Made by a program: the position numbers and the translations under genes
The notes under the pieces: generated by a model
Told to the model about the DNA's origin: nothing
What the model saw: only the letters and a program-made list of their open reading frames with translations
Databases searched by the model: none
In this document: piece by piece, positions 33,148-41,753 of the stretch
How the letters are laid out: each line of letters starts with the position of its first letter
Position numbering within the stretch: the first letter of the stretch is position 1
NCBI GenBank assembly: GCA_958352885.1
Contig: CATWQI010000006.1
Span: 186,001-250,000 of the forward strand
Reading direction: 5' to 3'
DNA length: 64,000 nt
Source: an uncultured Duncaniella sp.
GTDB taxonomy: Bacteria; Bacteroidota; Bacteroidia; Bacteroidales; Muribaculaceae

Positions 33148-33247
33148 ACGCCAATCATTTATTAACACAACGCTCGTAGCGCACGACTGGGGGATAGACC
33201 TTGGGTCGCGCTACGAGCGTTGTGTTGAATTAATAAATGATTGGCGT
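33148..33247. repeat. Long inverted repeat (35 paired bases, 25-base loop)
   Basis: Left arm 33148-33182 pairs fully with right-arm blocks 33208-33226 (19 bases) and 33232-33247 (16 bases), with five unpaired bases at 33227-33231. The loop is 33183-33207. It lies between the duplicated gene and a small HTH gene. It could be a cruciform, a very strong RNA hairpin, or the remains of a mobile-element end. Confidence 0.9.
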
Positions 33248-33275
33248 TGTAAAATTACAAATAAATACATATATA

Positions 33276-33518
33276 ATGAAAATTTTCGAGGTGTTAAATT
33301 TGCATAATGAATTACTCTCGCGTCTTAGGATAGCCGGAATACGAATGAATGACGTACGCTATGTCAGTTTGTATAATGAATATACCGAAATGCTCTCTGA
33401 TGGAGAGAAAGTGTCGTATATTGTCGCCTTTTTGGCTCAAAAACATGAAATCAGCGAGAGGAAGGTATATTCATTAATTAAACATTTCCAGACCGACTGC
33501 ACATTTCGTACAGCTTAA
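33276..33518 (+). CDS. Small HTH protein, possible Mor/C-like activator
   Basis: 80 residues from ATG 33276; a frame from 33237 begins inside the inverted repeat and is less likely. The C-terminal half (VSYIVAFLAQKHEISERKVYSLI) looks like a helix-turn-helix of the kind found in Mor/C-type phage activators, although the usual upstream beta-hairpin is not evident. It could switch on the modification genes downstream or late phage genes. Family by eye only. Confidence 0.5.
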   Translation: MKIFEVLNLHNELLSRLRIAGIRMNDVRYVSLYNEYTEMLSDGEKVSYIVAFLAQKHEISERKVYSLIKHFQTDCTFRTA

Positions 33519-33555
33519 CTCTGTTGGAAATAAATAAAACTCAGTGCTTGGTGCT

Positions 33556-33563
33556 TATATTTG
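33556..33563 (+). promoter_or_regulatory. -7 box upstream of the thymidylate-synthase-like gene
   Basis: TATATTTG, full TAnnTTTG match, 22 bases before ATG 33586. No clear TTTG lies at the right distance, so activation by a regulator is possible. Confidence 0.45.
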
Positions 33564-33585
33564 TAATATTATAAAATTTATTGGT

Positions 33586-34224
33586 ATGAATAAATATCAC
33601 GACATTTTAAATAAAATCCTATCAGAGGGGAAGCGTCAAGAAAATAAGAAGGGGTGCATTGTATACTTGTTGAACGAGCGATTAGTGTTATTTCCCTCTG
33701 ATTTGCTTGACATTTTTGAGAGTCATTCAATAGCTCGTAAGAAACTGAAGGCTGAATTGACGCTCTTCATGAGCGGCGAGCGTTCGGTTGAACGTTACCG
33801 TGACGCCGGGATAAGTTGGTGGGATTACTGCGGCCAGACCCTCGTCAATAGTTATCCCACTTATTTTGAGAAGTTGCCTCCACTTATAGCTAAAATCAAT
33901 CGAGAGAAGCGAAACAGCAAGAACTATGTGTTATTTCTGGGTGCCACGAATGCCGAAAGCAATCAATCGCCGTGTTTGAGCCTTGTGCAATTCCAGATAG
34001 ACGACGGCGAACTTGTTATGACCGCATACCAGCGCAGTTCGGATGCGAACTTAGGGCTTCCCGCAGATTTATATCATCTTTATCTTATGTCACGACATAT
34101 TGAACTGCCGTTAAAATCAATAACTCTCAATCTTGGAAATGTACATATATACGAGAATAATCTGGACAGGACCCGCAGCCTGCTTGCCGGGGATGATGGT
34201 GTCAGGTTTGATTTGAATGTGTGA
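33586..34224 (+). CDS. Thymidylate synthase-family protein, dCMP-hydroxymethylase-like
   Basis: 212 residues from ATG 33586. It aligns by eye with thymidylate synthase end to end: MNKYHDILNKILSEG at the start, SPC (Cys130, nucleophile), YQRSSD (Arg150, Asp153), LGLPAD (Asp161) and HIYENN (His187, Tyr189). Asp161 stands where thymidylate synthase has the Asn that selects dUMP; T4 dCMP hydroxymethylase has Asp there. At about 50 residues shorter than E. coli ThyA it lacks the usual RTGTGT phosphate loop. It could make 5-hydroxymethyl-dCMP or a related nucleotide; activity is inferred. Confidence 0.7.
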   Translation: MNKYHDILNKILSEGKRQENKKGCIVYLLNERLVLFPSDLLDIFESHSIARKKLKAELTLFMSGERSVERYRDAGISWWDYCGQTLVNSYPTYFEKLPPLIAKINREKRNSKNYVLFLGATNAESNQSPCLSLVQFQIDDGELVMTAYQRSSDANLGLPADLYHLYLMSRHIELPLKSITLNLGNVHIYENNLDRTRSLLAGDDGVRFDLNV

Positions 34225-34341
34225 CGAGCTGTGTTAGAATGCCATTCGAATGCAATTTACATGCAGTGTGAATGGTGTGAGAATACACCTGGCTTTGATG
34301 TGAAATAGCGACCTTTACACTCTCAAAATTATGGAAATCGA

Positions 34342-35169
34342 ATGGAAAAGATGTATTTGTCTGCACCTCTGCCGTTTGTTGGGCAGAAACGAATGTTCGC
34401 CAGGGAGTATCAGAAGGTATTAGGACAGATTAAGGGTGTAAATGTGTTTGTGGATTTGTTCGGAGGTTCGGGATTGCTGTCGCATATTGCCAAAAGACAA
34501 CTGCCAGATGCGACGGTGATATATAATGACTTTGATGGTTACCGCCAGCGGATTAAGCATATCGACCGCACCAATGCTTTGCTGGGGCAGTTTAGGGAAC
34601 TTTTACACCCGGTGCCAAGGTTGAAAGTTTTGCCGGAGTCGACAAAGAAGCGTGTTCTCGAAATCATGGCAGAGGAAGAAGCGACAGTTGGTTTTGTGGA
34701 TTACATAACACTGTCGACCTCTTTGTTATTCTCAATGAAATATGCCACATCACTTGAGGATATGCGCAAACAAACCATGTATAACCGGATCAAACGCTCA
34801 GATTATTGCGCAGAAGGCTATCTTGACGGTCTTGTTCTGGAAAGCTGTGATTACCGTGCGTTGTTTGAGAAATACAAGGACAGAGATGATGTTGTGTTTC
34901 TTGTGGATCCGCCATATCTCAGCACCGATGTTAGCACTTACAACATGAACTGGAAGCTTTCCGATTACCTCGACGTACTAAGTGTTCTTGTCGGTCATAA
35001 ATATGTGTATTTTACATCTAATAAATCATCTATTATAGAGTTATGCGACTGGCTTGGAAGGAATCAGAATATTGGAAACCCATTTGCCAGTGCAACGAGA
35101 AATGAATTTAACGCATCAATGAATTATAATTCCCGCTACACGGATATAATGCTATATAATATTGCGTAG
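34342..35169 (+). CDS. D12-class DNA adenine-N6 methyltransferase
   Basis: 275 residues. Motifs are in D12 order: PFVGQKR (11-17), FVDLFGGSGLLSH (36-48, SAM binding), YNDF (61-64) and catalytic DPPY (189-192). Such enzymes methylate adenine in short sites; the site cannot be read from sequence, and a Dam-like GATC is only one option. No restriction enzyme gene is adjacent, so it is a solitary phage methylase, probably protecting phage DNA. It is the last phage gene. Confidence 0.88.
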   Translation: MEKMYLSAPLPFVGQKRMFAREYQKVLGQIKGVNVFVDLFGGSGLLSHIAKRQLPDATVIYNDFDGYRQRIKHIDRTNALLGQFRELLHPVPRLKVLPESTKKRVLEIMAEEEATVGFVDYITLSTSLLFSMKYATSLEDMRKQTMYNRIKRSDYCAEGYLDGLVLESCDYRALFEKYKDRDDVVFLVDPPYLSTDVSTYNMNWKLSDYLDVLSVLVGHKYVYFTSNKSSIIELCDWLGRNQNIGNPFASATRNEFNASMNYNSRYTDIMLYNIA

Positions 35170-35177
35170 ATAATATA

Positions 35178-35216
35178 ATAAGCAGAGTTGAAATGTCTGA
35201 TTTCAACTCTGCTTAT
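35178..35216. terminator. Terminator after the methyltransferase gene
   Basis: A perfect 16-pair stem (35178-35193 with 35201-35216) and a 7-base loop. T-rich sequence (35225-35233) follows on the plus strand. Confidence 0.75.
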
Positions 35217-35243
35217 GTACTACTTGATTTTTTATTCCGATAA

Positions 35244-35320
35244 CCGCTTCGTTTTGCGATTTTTGTTGGATTCCGCACCGTTCGTTTTGGATTCCATGGA
35301 AATTTGGATTTGCGGATTAT
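35244..35320. repeat. Prophage right-end region with repeated motifs
   Basis: TTGGATT occurs at 35266, 35287 and 35304 and TTCGTTTTG at 35248 and 35281, between the last phage gene and the truncated host gene. Clusters of short repeats are the usual transposase-binding sites at ends of Mu-type elements. The precise phage/host joint lies within this stretch. Confidence 0.5.
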
Positions 35321-37631
35321 ACTTGAGGCAAAACTGTGGCAGGCTCGGTGCTACTGTGCGTTGGACTGGCTGTTTGAAGCTGAGACAATCTTGACAAGGG
35401 TTAGGAACGAAAGTCTGACCACCTCGCAACTGAGGGGGCTGTATTACTTCACGTTTGCCGATTTCCATATTCGTTCCCGTGACTATGCCGCCGCGATACC
35501 GAAGCTCCGAGAGGCTGTGAGTTATGCCGGGGGAGCCCAGAAGGTGAGGCTCAATTTCCTGCTGGGGCAATTATGCGCTTTCGAAGGGGATAACAAGGGC
35601 GCATATGATGCCTACAAGCGTGCCGCTTCGGGAAATGCCGCTTCCTACCGAGCCAAATTCAATGCCAGGATAAAGCAGAGCGAGGTGTTCGAGGGCGCAA
35701 ATATAGAGTCGGAAGTGAAATCCCTGAAACGGATGGCACGTTACGGCAGAAACAGTGATTACCTTGACCAGATATATTATGCCGTAGGCAATCTGTATCT
35801 GTCGAGGCGTGATACGGCTAATGCGATTGCCAATTACCGGTTGGCGGCTGAAAAATCTGTCCGCAACGGAGTGGAGAAAGGGGTGTCGCAGTTGACTCTC
35901 GGCAAGTTGTACTATGACAGGCGCAGGTATGACCTGGCGCAGCCATGTTATGCCGAGGCTGTAATCTCTCTTCCATCCTCCTATCCCGGATATGAGCAGA
36001 TAAAACGTCGCTCTGATGTGCTCGACAAGCTTGCGGTGTATGCACGCAATGTCACGCTCAACGATTCCTTGCTGAGGCTTGCCGACATGACTGAAGGTGA
36101 GAGATTGAAAGTGATTGACGCAGCTATCGATGACCTTAAGAATAAGGAAAAGGAGGAGGCTGAACGCATGCGCCGTGAGGAGTATCTGGCAGAGCAGCAG
36201 ATGGTAAGCCTGTCCATGCAGCCGTCAGCGGCAGCAGCTCCGGGGAATTTCACTCTCAATACCGATAAGTCGTGGTACTTTTACAATCCTGCCACCCGCA
36301 ATGCGGGGCGTATGGAATTTCAGCGCCGCTGGGGTGCCAGAAAACTTGAGGATGACTGGCGTAGGCATGATAAAAATTCATTCAGTTTCGGCGATTTTGT
36401 TGAGCGTGACGACCGTAGCGGAGATGAGGACGGTAACCCTGATGATGATATCACGAGGGTGGGTAATCATGTGCAGGCCCTGGCTTCTGACCCGCACAGC
36501 AGGGAATATTACCTGCGTCAGATTCCTATGTCGGACGTGGAGCGCGCTACGGCCGGAGAAGTGATTCAGGAAGGATTGTATAATTGCGGTCTCATACTGA
36601 AGGATAATATTGATGACCCCGAGGCTGCTGAGGCTCAATGGGCTGAACTGTTAAGGCGGTATCCTCATAATGTGTTCCGGATTGATGTATATTACAATGA
36701 ATACCTTATGAATATGCGTCTGAGCCGTCATGCTGAAGCTGAGAAATGGAGACAGAAAATACTTACGGAATTTCCGGACTCGAAATATGGCATGGCGATG
36801 CGTGACGAGCATTATATCACTAATCTGCGCCGGATGGATTCCATGCAGCAGTCCATGTATGCGAAGGCTTATGAGGATTATCTCGCTGACCGGAACAGAG
36901 AGGTGCATGAAGCCTTCCGGGCTATGGAACGGGATTATCCTATGTCGCCGCTGATGCCGAAGTTCATGTTTCTTGATGCGCTCGCATACGTTACCGATGA
37001 AAGACCTGAAGAGTTCAGAATGGCGTTGAGGAAACTGCTTGAACGTTATCCTGACACGGAATTTACGCCAATGGCTTCTTCCTATCTGCGAGGATTGGCG
37101 CAGGGGCGCAAGCTTAACAGCGGCGGTGCGAATGTGAGAGGGATGGTGTGGGATACACGCCTTACAGCTGATTCCATGGTGATGATGACTGAAGTGGCGG
37201 AGGTGGATTTTACAGTGGCGCCCGACGAGCCTCATTACATGGTATTGCTGTTCTCTACTGAGGATGTGTCATCCAACCTGTTGCTCTATGAGGTGGCGCG
37301 TCATAATTTCTCTACATACGTGGTGCGTGACTTTGACCTCGAGGTGATGAATTTCGGGCGGCTTGGTCTGCTTGTGGTCAAGGGTTTCGATAATGAGGAC
37401 GAAGTGAATCTATACCGTTCTCAGCTTGAGCGTGACACCGGAGTGTCACAGATGGGTGAGGTTCGCCCAGTTCCAATAAGCAAGCGTAATTTCGAACAAT
37501 TGATTCTTAACGGGGCATCCTTCGATGACTATTTCCGATTTATTACTGACGAGTCGGTCCGGCGCACTCATGAGTCAGTTCTACCTCCTGAAGAGTATCT
37601 TCCCGCAGCCGAAATGTATGGCGTGCAGTGA
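35304..37631 (+). pseudogene. PorW/SprE-like TPR protein, 5' part cut off by the prophage
   Basis: 775 residues can be read from a TTG at 35304, but there is no signal peptide or lipobox and the frame opens in mid-repeat (EAKLWQARCY). Tetratricopeptide repeats fill residues 1-230, then a long linker, and more repeats at about 430-620. Size, domains and position directly upstream of porX match the PorW/SprE lipoproteins of Bacteroidetes, which take part in type IX secretion/gliding or related envelope functions. The missing N-terminus should lie left of the prophage. If so, the protein is inactive in this lysogen. Confidence 0.75.
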
Positions 37632-37748
37632 CGGCAATCAGCCGGTAAACTGGCTGAATGAGCCTGAGCTGAGATTATCGGACCGTTTCTAAAATGCCGA
37701 TCAATACTCTCAAAAGAAAGTTATTGATGAAAAAATAGGGGATTGCAT

Positions 37749-37780
37749 TTTGCGGCAGTGGATGAAAAAGATTAATTTTG
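37749..37780 (+). promoter_or_regulatory. porX promoter
   Basis: TTTG at 37749-37752, exactly 20 bases, TAATTTTG at 37773-37780. The ATG is only eight bases beyond, so the message is nearly leaderless. The promoter lets porX be expressed although its upstream neighbour is disrupted. Confidence 0.8.
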
Positions 37781-37787
37781 CATCCGT

Positions 37788-39332
37788 ATGGCTACCATTC
37801 TCTGGGCGGATGATGAGATAGAACTCCTGAAACCGCATATAATGTTCCTGAATGGCAAGGGTTACAATGTAGTGACCGCTTGCAGCGGCGCCGATGTGCT
37901 TGATATGGTACACCGGGAGGTCTATGACCTTATTATCCTTGATGAGAATATGCCCGGCCTCACGGGACTGGAGACATTGCAGCGCATCAAGATGGTGTCG
38001 CCGCAGACGCCGGTAATTATGATTACCAAAAGCGAGGAGGAGGATATAATGGATCAGGCTGTAGGCAGCAAGATAGCCGATTATCTCATAAAGCCTGTGA
38101 ATCCCAAGCAGATACTTCTCTCAATCAAAAAAACACTCCACTCCGGAGAACTGATTTCCAACCGGGCCACCAGCGATTATCGTAAGGAGTTTTCCCGCAT
38201 ATCGGAGCTGATAGGTTCTGCATCCGACATGAACGAATGGATGGAGCTGTATAAACTGCTTGTGCATTGGGATATGCAGCTTGCGGCGACTGATACCGGC
38301 ATGGGCGAACTTCTGGAAATGCAGCATAAGGAAGCTGAGGCGGCTTTCGCCAAGTTCGTGAAACGGAACTATGAGCGATGGGTCACCGATAGCGGTGCGG
38401 TAGGCAGACCGGTTATGTCGCCCGACATATTCCCTTCACACGTGTTTCCCATGCTTGACAGGGGCGAGAAGCTGTTTTTTGTCCTGATAGATAATTTCCG
38501 TCTGGATCAGTGGAATACTCTAAAACCGCATCTGTCTGACATGTTTACATTCAGGGAGGAAATGTATTGCTCTATACTGCCAACCGCCACTCAGTATGCG
38601 CGGAATGCAATATTCTCCGGGCTTATGCCCGCTGATATAGAGAGGATGTTTCCGAAATTATGGGTGGACGAGGATTCGGAGGAGGGGAAGAACCTCAACG
38701 AGTCACCATTGATAGAGACAATGTTTGACCGTTATCGCCGGCGGTGCAGATTTTCGTATAGCAAGGTCAATGACTCGGCAGGGGGCGAGAAACTGCTGCG
38801 CGAGTTCTCCAACCTGCTGGACTATGACTTGAACGTGGTTGTACTCAATTTCATAGATATGCTTTCCCATGCACGCACGGAATCCAGGATGATACGGGAG
38901 CTTGCCTCTACCGATGCCGCTTACCGCTCCATCACGGAATCGTGGTTCAAGCATTCGAATGTCATGGATATATTCCGCCGTATTGCCGACAAGGGATATA
39001 AGATAGTTCTGACCACTGACCATGGCACGGTGAAAGTGAACCGTCCCGTCAAGGTGGTGGGCGACAGGAATACGAATACCAATCTGCGTTACAAGGTTGG
39101 TAAGAACCTGGCATATAACGACAGGGAGGTTTATGAGGTAAAGCATCCCGCCAGATTCGGTCTGCCTGCCCCGAATGTGTCATCAACCTATATTTTCGCT
39201 ACTGAATGCGACTTTTTCGCTTATCCGAATAATTATAATTACTATGTGCAGTACTATGACGGTACCTTCCAGCATGGAGGCATATCCATGGAGGAGATGC
39301 TGGTGCCGCTCATAACGCTCACAGCCAAATAA
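37788..39332 (+). CDS. porX: PorX-type response regulator with PglZ phosphatase-like domain
   Basis: 514 residues. The receiver domain (1-120) has acidic pair Asp8/Asp9, phospho-acceptor Asp52 in LILDENMPG, Thr80 and Lys102. The C-terminal PglZ/alkaline-phosphatase-superfamily domain includes DNFRLDQW (235-242), TATQYAR (266-272) and TTDHGT. PorX pairs with histidine kinase PorY and controls type IX secretion genes in Porphyromonas; it is also kept in Bacteroidales without an obvious such system. The kinase is not in this window. Confidence 0.88.
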   Translation: MATILWADDEIELLKPHIMFLNGKGYNVVTACSGADVLDMVHREVYDLIILDENMPGLTGLETLQRIKMVSPQTPVIMITKSEEEDIMDQAVGSKIADYLIKPVNPKQILLSIKKTLHSGELISNRATSDYRKEFSRISELIGSASDMNEWMELYKLLVHWDMQLAATDTGMGELLEMQHKEAEAAFAKFVKRNYERWVTDSGAVGRPVMSPDIFPSHVFPMLDRGEKLFFVLIDNFRLDQWNTLKPHLSDMFTFREEMYCSILPTATQYARNAIFSGLMPADIERMFPKLWVDEDSEEGKNLNESPLIETMFDRYRRRCRFSYSKVNDSAGGEKLLREFSNLLDYDLNVVVLNFIDMLSHARTESRMIRELASTDAAYRSITESWFKHSNVMDIFRRIADKGYKIVLTTDHGTVKVNRPVKVVGDRNTNTNLRYKVGKNLAYNDREVYEVKHPARFGLPAPNVSSTYIFATECDFFAYPNNYNYYVQYYDGTFQHGGISMEEMLVPLITLTAK

Positions 39333-39340
39333 ATACAATT

Positions 39341-39772
39341 ATGAAAGAGATACTCATACCTACTACCGCCGACCTTGATGCCGCCGCTCACGAGTTCATG
39401 TCCCTGATGGGCGATGAGACTGTCTATGCCTTTGAAGGTGAGATGGGCGCAGGCAAGACCACATTTATCAATGCTCTTTGCCGTGCTCTTGGAGTGGAAG
39501 AGGATGTGACCGGGTCACCGACATTCTCGATTATCAACGAGTACCGTTCGGACACTACTGCCGAACTGATTTATCACTTTGACCTGTACCGTATTGAATC
39601 GCTGGAACAGGCATTTGACATAGGTGTGGAGGATTATCTTGATTCCGGTGCGCTGTGTCTGATTGAATGGCCTGACCGGATAGACGATATCCTTCCGGAC
39701 GATACCGTGCGAGTTAAAATCGACGTGCTCCCCGACGGTAGCCGCCGCCTTACGGTAGGAACTAAGGAATAA
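39341..39772 (+). CDS. tsaE: tRNA threonylcarbamoyladenosine biosynthesis ATPase TsaE
   Basis: 143 residues, normal length. Walker A GEMGAGKTT (33-41), a family TGSPTFSIINEY stretch and C-terminal LIEWPD are all present. TsaE works with TsaB and TsaD to place t6A at position 37 of ANN-reading tRNAs in the cytoplasm. It starts eight bases after porX and is followed by birA at 16 bases. Confidence 0.95.
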   Translation: MKEILIPTTADLDAAAHEFMSLMGDETVYAFEGEMGAGKTTFINALCRALGVEEDVTGSPTFSIINEYRSDTTAELIYHFDLYRIESLEQAFDIGVEDYLDSGALCLIEWPDRIDDILPDDTVRVKIDVLPDGSRRLTVGTKE

Positions 39773-39788
39773 GCATCCCTCAGCGGGT

Positions 39789-40532
39789 ATGGAAATAAAT
39801 GTCATAGAGCTCTCTTCGGCTCATTCCACCAACTCGGTCCTTGCCGGGATGACGGCGGAGTCGCCCCACGGTACAGTGGTGTCGGCTTTCGAGCAGACAG
39901 CAGGTCGCGGACAGCGTGGAAACAGCTGGGAAGCCGCTCCCGGCAAAAACATAACCATGTCGATATTGCTGCGCCCGGAACACATCAGACCATCAGGGCA
40001 GTTTGTCATATCGCAAGCGGTGTCTGTCGCTATAGTGGGTTTCCTGCGTCGATATCTTCCGGATGAGGCAGTAGCGGTCAAGTGGCCTAACGATATCTAT
40101 GTGGGTGACAGGAAGATTTGCGGCATACTGATTGAGAATACCCTCGCCGGTTCGAGGCTGGAGTACTCGATAGTAGGTATCGGTCTGAATGTCAATCAGA
40201 CGCATTTTGTCTCCGATGCCCCTAACCCATGCTCTATTGCTAATTTTACCGGTCTGAAATATCCGGTGGATGCACTTTTGCGAGAGCTTGCCGGGGAGAT
40301 ACTCGCCCGTGTCGCCGAAGTGGACATAGAAGGGGCTGACACTGCTGTTGCTGAGGAGTATTGCTCCATGTTGTGGCGGGGTAGAGGTTTCTATCCGTAT
40401 CATGATCACCTTCTTGACGAGGAGATTGAAGCCTCAATCCACTCCATAGCCCCCACCGGCCACATCACTCTCGCCACCCGTACAGGTGAACTGAGAACAT
40501 ACGCATTCAAGGAAATCAGTGCGATAATTTGA
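39789..40532 (+). CDS. birA: Biotin--[acetyl-CoA carboxylase] ligase
   Basis: 247 residues. The GRGQRGNSWEA loop binds biotinyl-AMP, followed by VKWPNDIYV and CGILIEN, all typical. The N-terminal helix-turn-helix of E. coli BirA is absent, so this is a monofunctional ligase that attaches biotin to carboxylase carrier proteins and does not repress transcription by itself. Confidence 0.93.
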   Translation: MEINVIELSSAHSTNSVLAGMTAESPHGTVVSAFEQTAGRGQRGNSWEAAPGKNITMSILLRPEHIRPSGQFVISQAVSVAIVGFLRRYLPDEAVAVKWPNDIYVGDRKICGILIENTLAGSRLEYSIVGIGLNVNQTHFVSDAPNPCSIANFTGLKYPVDALLRELAGEILARVAEVDIEGADTAVAEEYCSMLWRGRGFYPYHDHLLDEEIEASIHSIAPTGHITLATRTGELRTYAFKEISAII

Positions 40533-40630
40533 CCGGGATGAGGGAATTTTTTTGTAAATTTACAACCTGAAAAAAAGAATCAGCCATCCGGGGGCTTCCC
40601 GGGAATCTCAACCAAACATGCCATATAGCT

Positions 40631-41737
40631 ATGAAGAAAGTTATGCTATTGTCCAAGAAAGCCTTATTGTTAACCGGGCTGCTTATATTATCCGCACTTG
40701 GTGCGTCATGCCAGGATGCTCCCCAACCGGAAGCCGGCGATGACGCTTCGGCACAAAAGCAATATCTGGTCTACGGAGTAGCCTTCTATAATCTTGAAAA
40801 TCTCTTTGACACGATTAATACCAACGGCAAATACGACCTTGAGTTCTCGCCCCGGGGAGCACGCAAATGGGATAGCGAGAAGTATTGGAGTAAAATCAAC
40901 AATCTCGCTACCTGTATAGCCAATATGACCACTGAGACAACTCCTCACGGTCCCGCCGTGATAGGTGTAGCAGAGATTGAGAACAAAGGGGTGCTTGATG
41001 ATCTGGTCAATGCCGAGGTGCTCAAGCCATGGAATCTCCAAGTGATTCATCACGACTCGCCTGACCGTCGTGGAGTGGATGTGGGATTGCTTTACAGCCC
41101 TTACTTTTTCCGTCCGCTTGATGTCACCAACCATACTCTGGTGGTGCCGGGTAATCCGGATTTGCTCACACGTGACCAGATGTGTGTCACGGGAGTGATG
41201 GGGGGTGACACGGTGAGTGTGATAGTCAATCACTGGCCCTCGCGCCTCGGAGGACAGGAGCGTTCAAGTTACTTGCGTGAGGCTGCCGGAAGCCTGTGCA
41301 AGCATATTGCCGATTCGCTGTGGGCCATCCGCCCCAATCAGGGGGTAATTATAATGGGTGACCTTAACGATGACCCCAATGACCGTTCCTGCGCGCTCGC
41401 TCTCGGCGCGAAGCGTGAGATGGAAGATGTTGCTCCCCACGGATTCTACAATCCCTGGTGGAACGTTCTGGCGAGCGGGTTCGGCACTCTCAAGTACCGT
41501 GGCAAATGGAATCTGTTTGACCAGATAATCGTTTCCGGAACATTGCTCCCTCAGAATGGGGCAAAGCTTGCCTACTGGCAGTGCATCATAAATGATTTCG
41601 AATTTCTCTATACCCAGGACGGTCAATACAAGGGTTATCCACTCCGAACATATTCGGGTGGCAATTGGTTAAACGGTTATTCGGACCATTTCCCCACCGA
41701 GATATTCCTGGTAAAGGAGAAGGTCAGCAAGAAATAA
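40631..41737 (+). CDS. Endonuclease/exonuclease/phosphatase-fold lipoprotein
   Basis: 368 residues. A lipoprotein signal ends at Cys27 (GASC) followed by QD, consistent with surface export in Bacteroidetes. The EEP fold is shown by FYNLENLFDTIN, AEIENKGVLDDL, VNHWPSR, GDLNDDP and the final SDHFP. This family cuts phosphodiester bonds; the substrate here (nucleic acid, lipid head group or other) is not evident. It follows birA after a 98-base spacer with its own likely promoter. Confidence 0.82.
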   Translation: MKKVMLLSKKALLLTGLLILSALGASCQDAPQPEAGDDASAQKQYLVYGVAFYNLENLFDTINTNGKYDLEFSPRGARKWDSEKYWSKINNLATCIANMTTETTPHGPAVIGVAEIENKGVLDDLVNAEVLKPWNLQVIHHDSPDRRGVDVGLLYSPYFFRPLDVTNHTLVVPGNPDLLTRDQMCVTGVMGGDTVSVIVNHWPSRLGGQERSSYLREAAGSLCKHIADSLWAIRPNQGVIIMGDLNDDPNDRSCALALGAKREMEDVAPHGFYNPWWNVLASGFGTLKYRGKWNLFDQIIVSGTLLPQNGAKLAYWQCIINDFEFLYTQDGQYKGYPLRTYSGGNWLNGYSDHFPTEIFLVKEKVSKK

Positions 41738-41753
41738 CAACTATCCCCCACAC

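Larger units (their letters stand above)
1..35305 (+). mobile_element. Mu-like transposable prophage with siphovirus-type tail (right part)
   Basis: A continuous phage gene set runs from a DDE transposase cut by the left edge to a DNA methyltransferase ending at 35169. Mu-type replication genes (A, B, DUF3164) and Mu-type head genes (DUF935 portal, MuF, DUF1320, ClpP-like protease) are joined to a TP901-type tail tube, a G/GT chaperone and a 1181-residue tape measure, so the virion should have a long flexible tail. No integrase was found. The right border is inferred near 35.29 to 35.32 kb because a host TPR gene resumes there without its 5' part. The exact terminal base and the target duplication cannot be fixed without the left end. 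Confidence 0.88.

Noticed and set aside
33148..33247. Invertible promoter of the Bacteroides capsule type
   Set aside because: The 25-base loop is too short to hold a promoter and no TAnnTTTG box lies in it; no invertase gene is adjacent.
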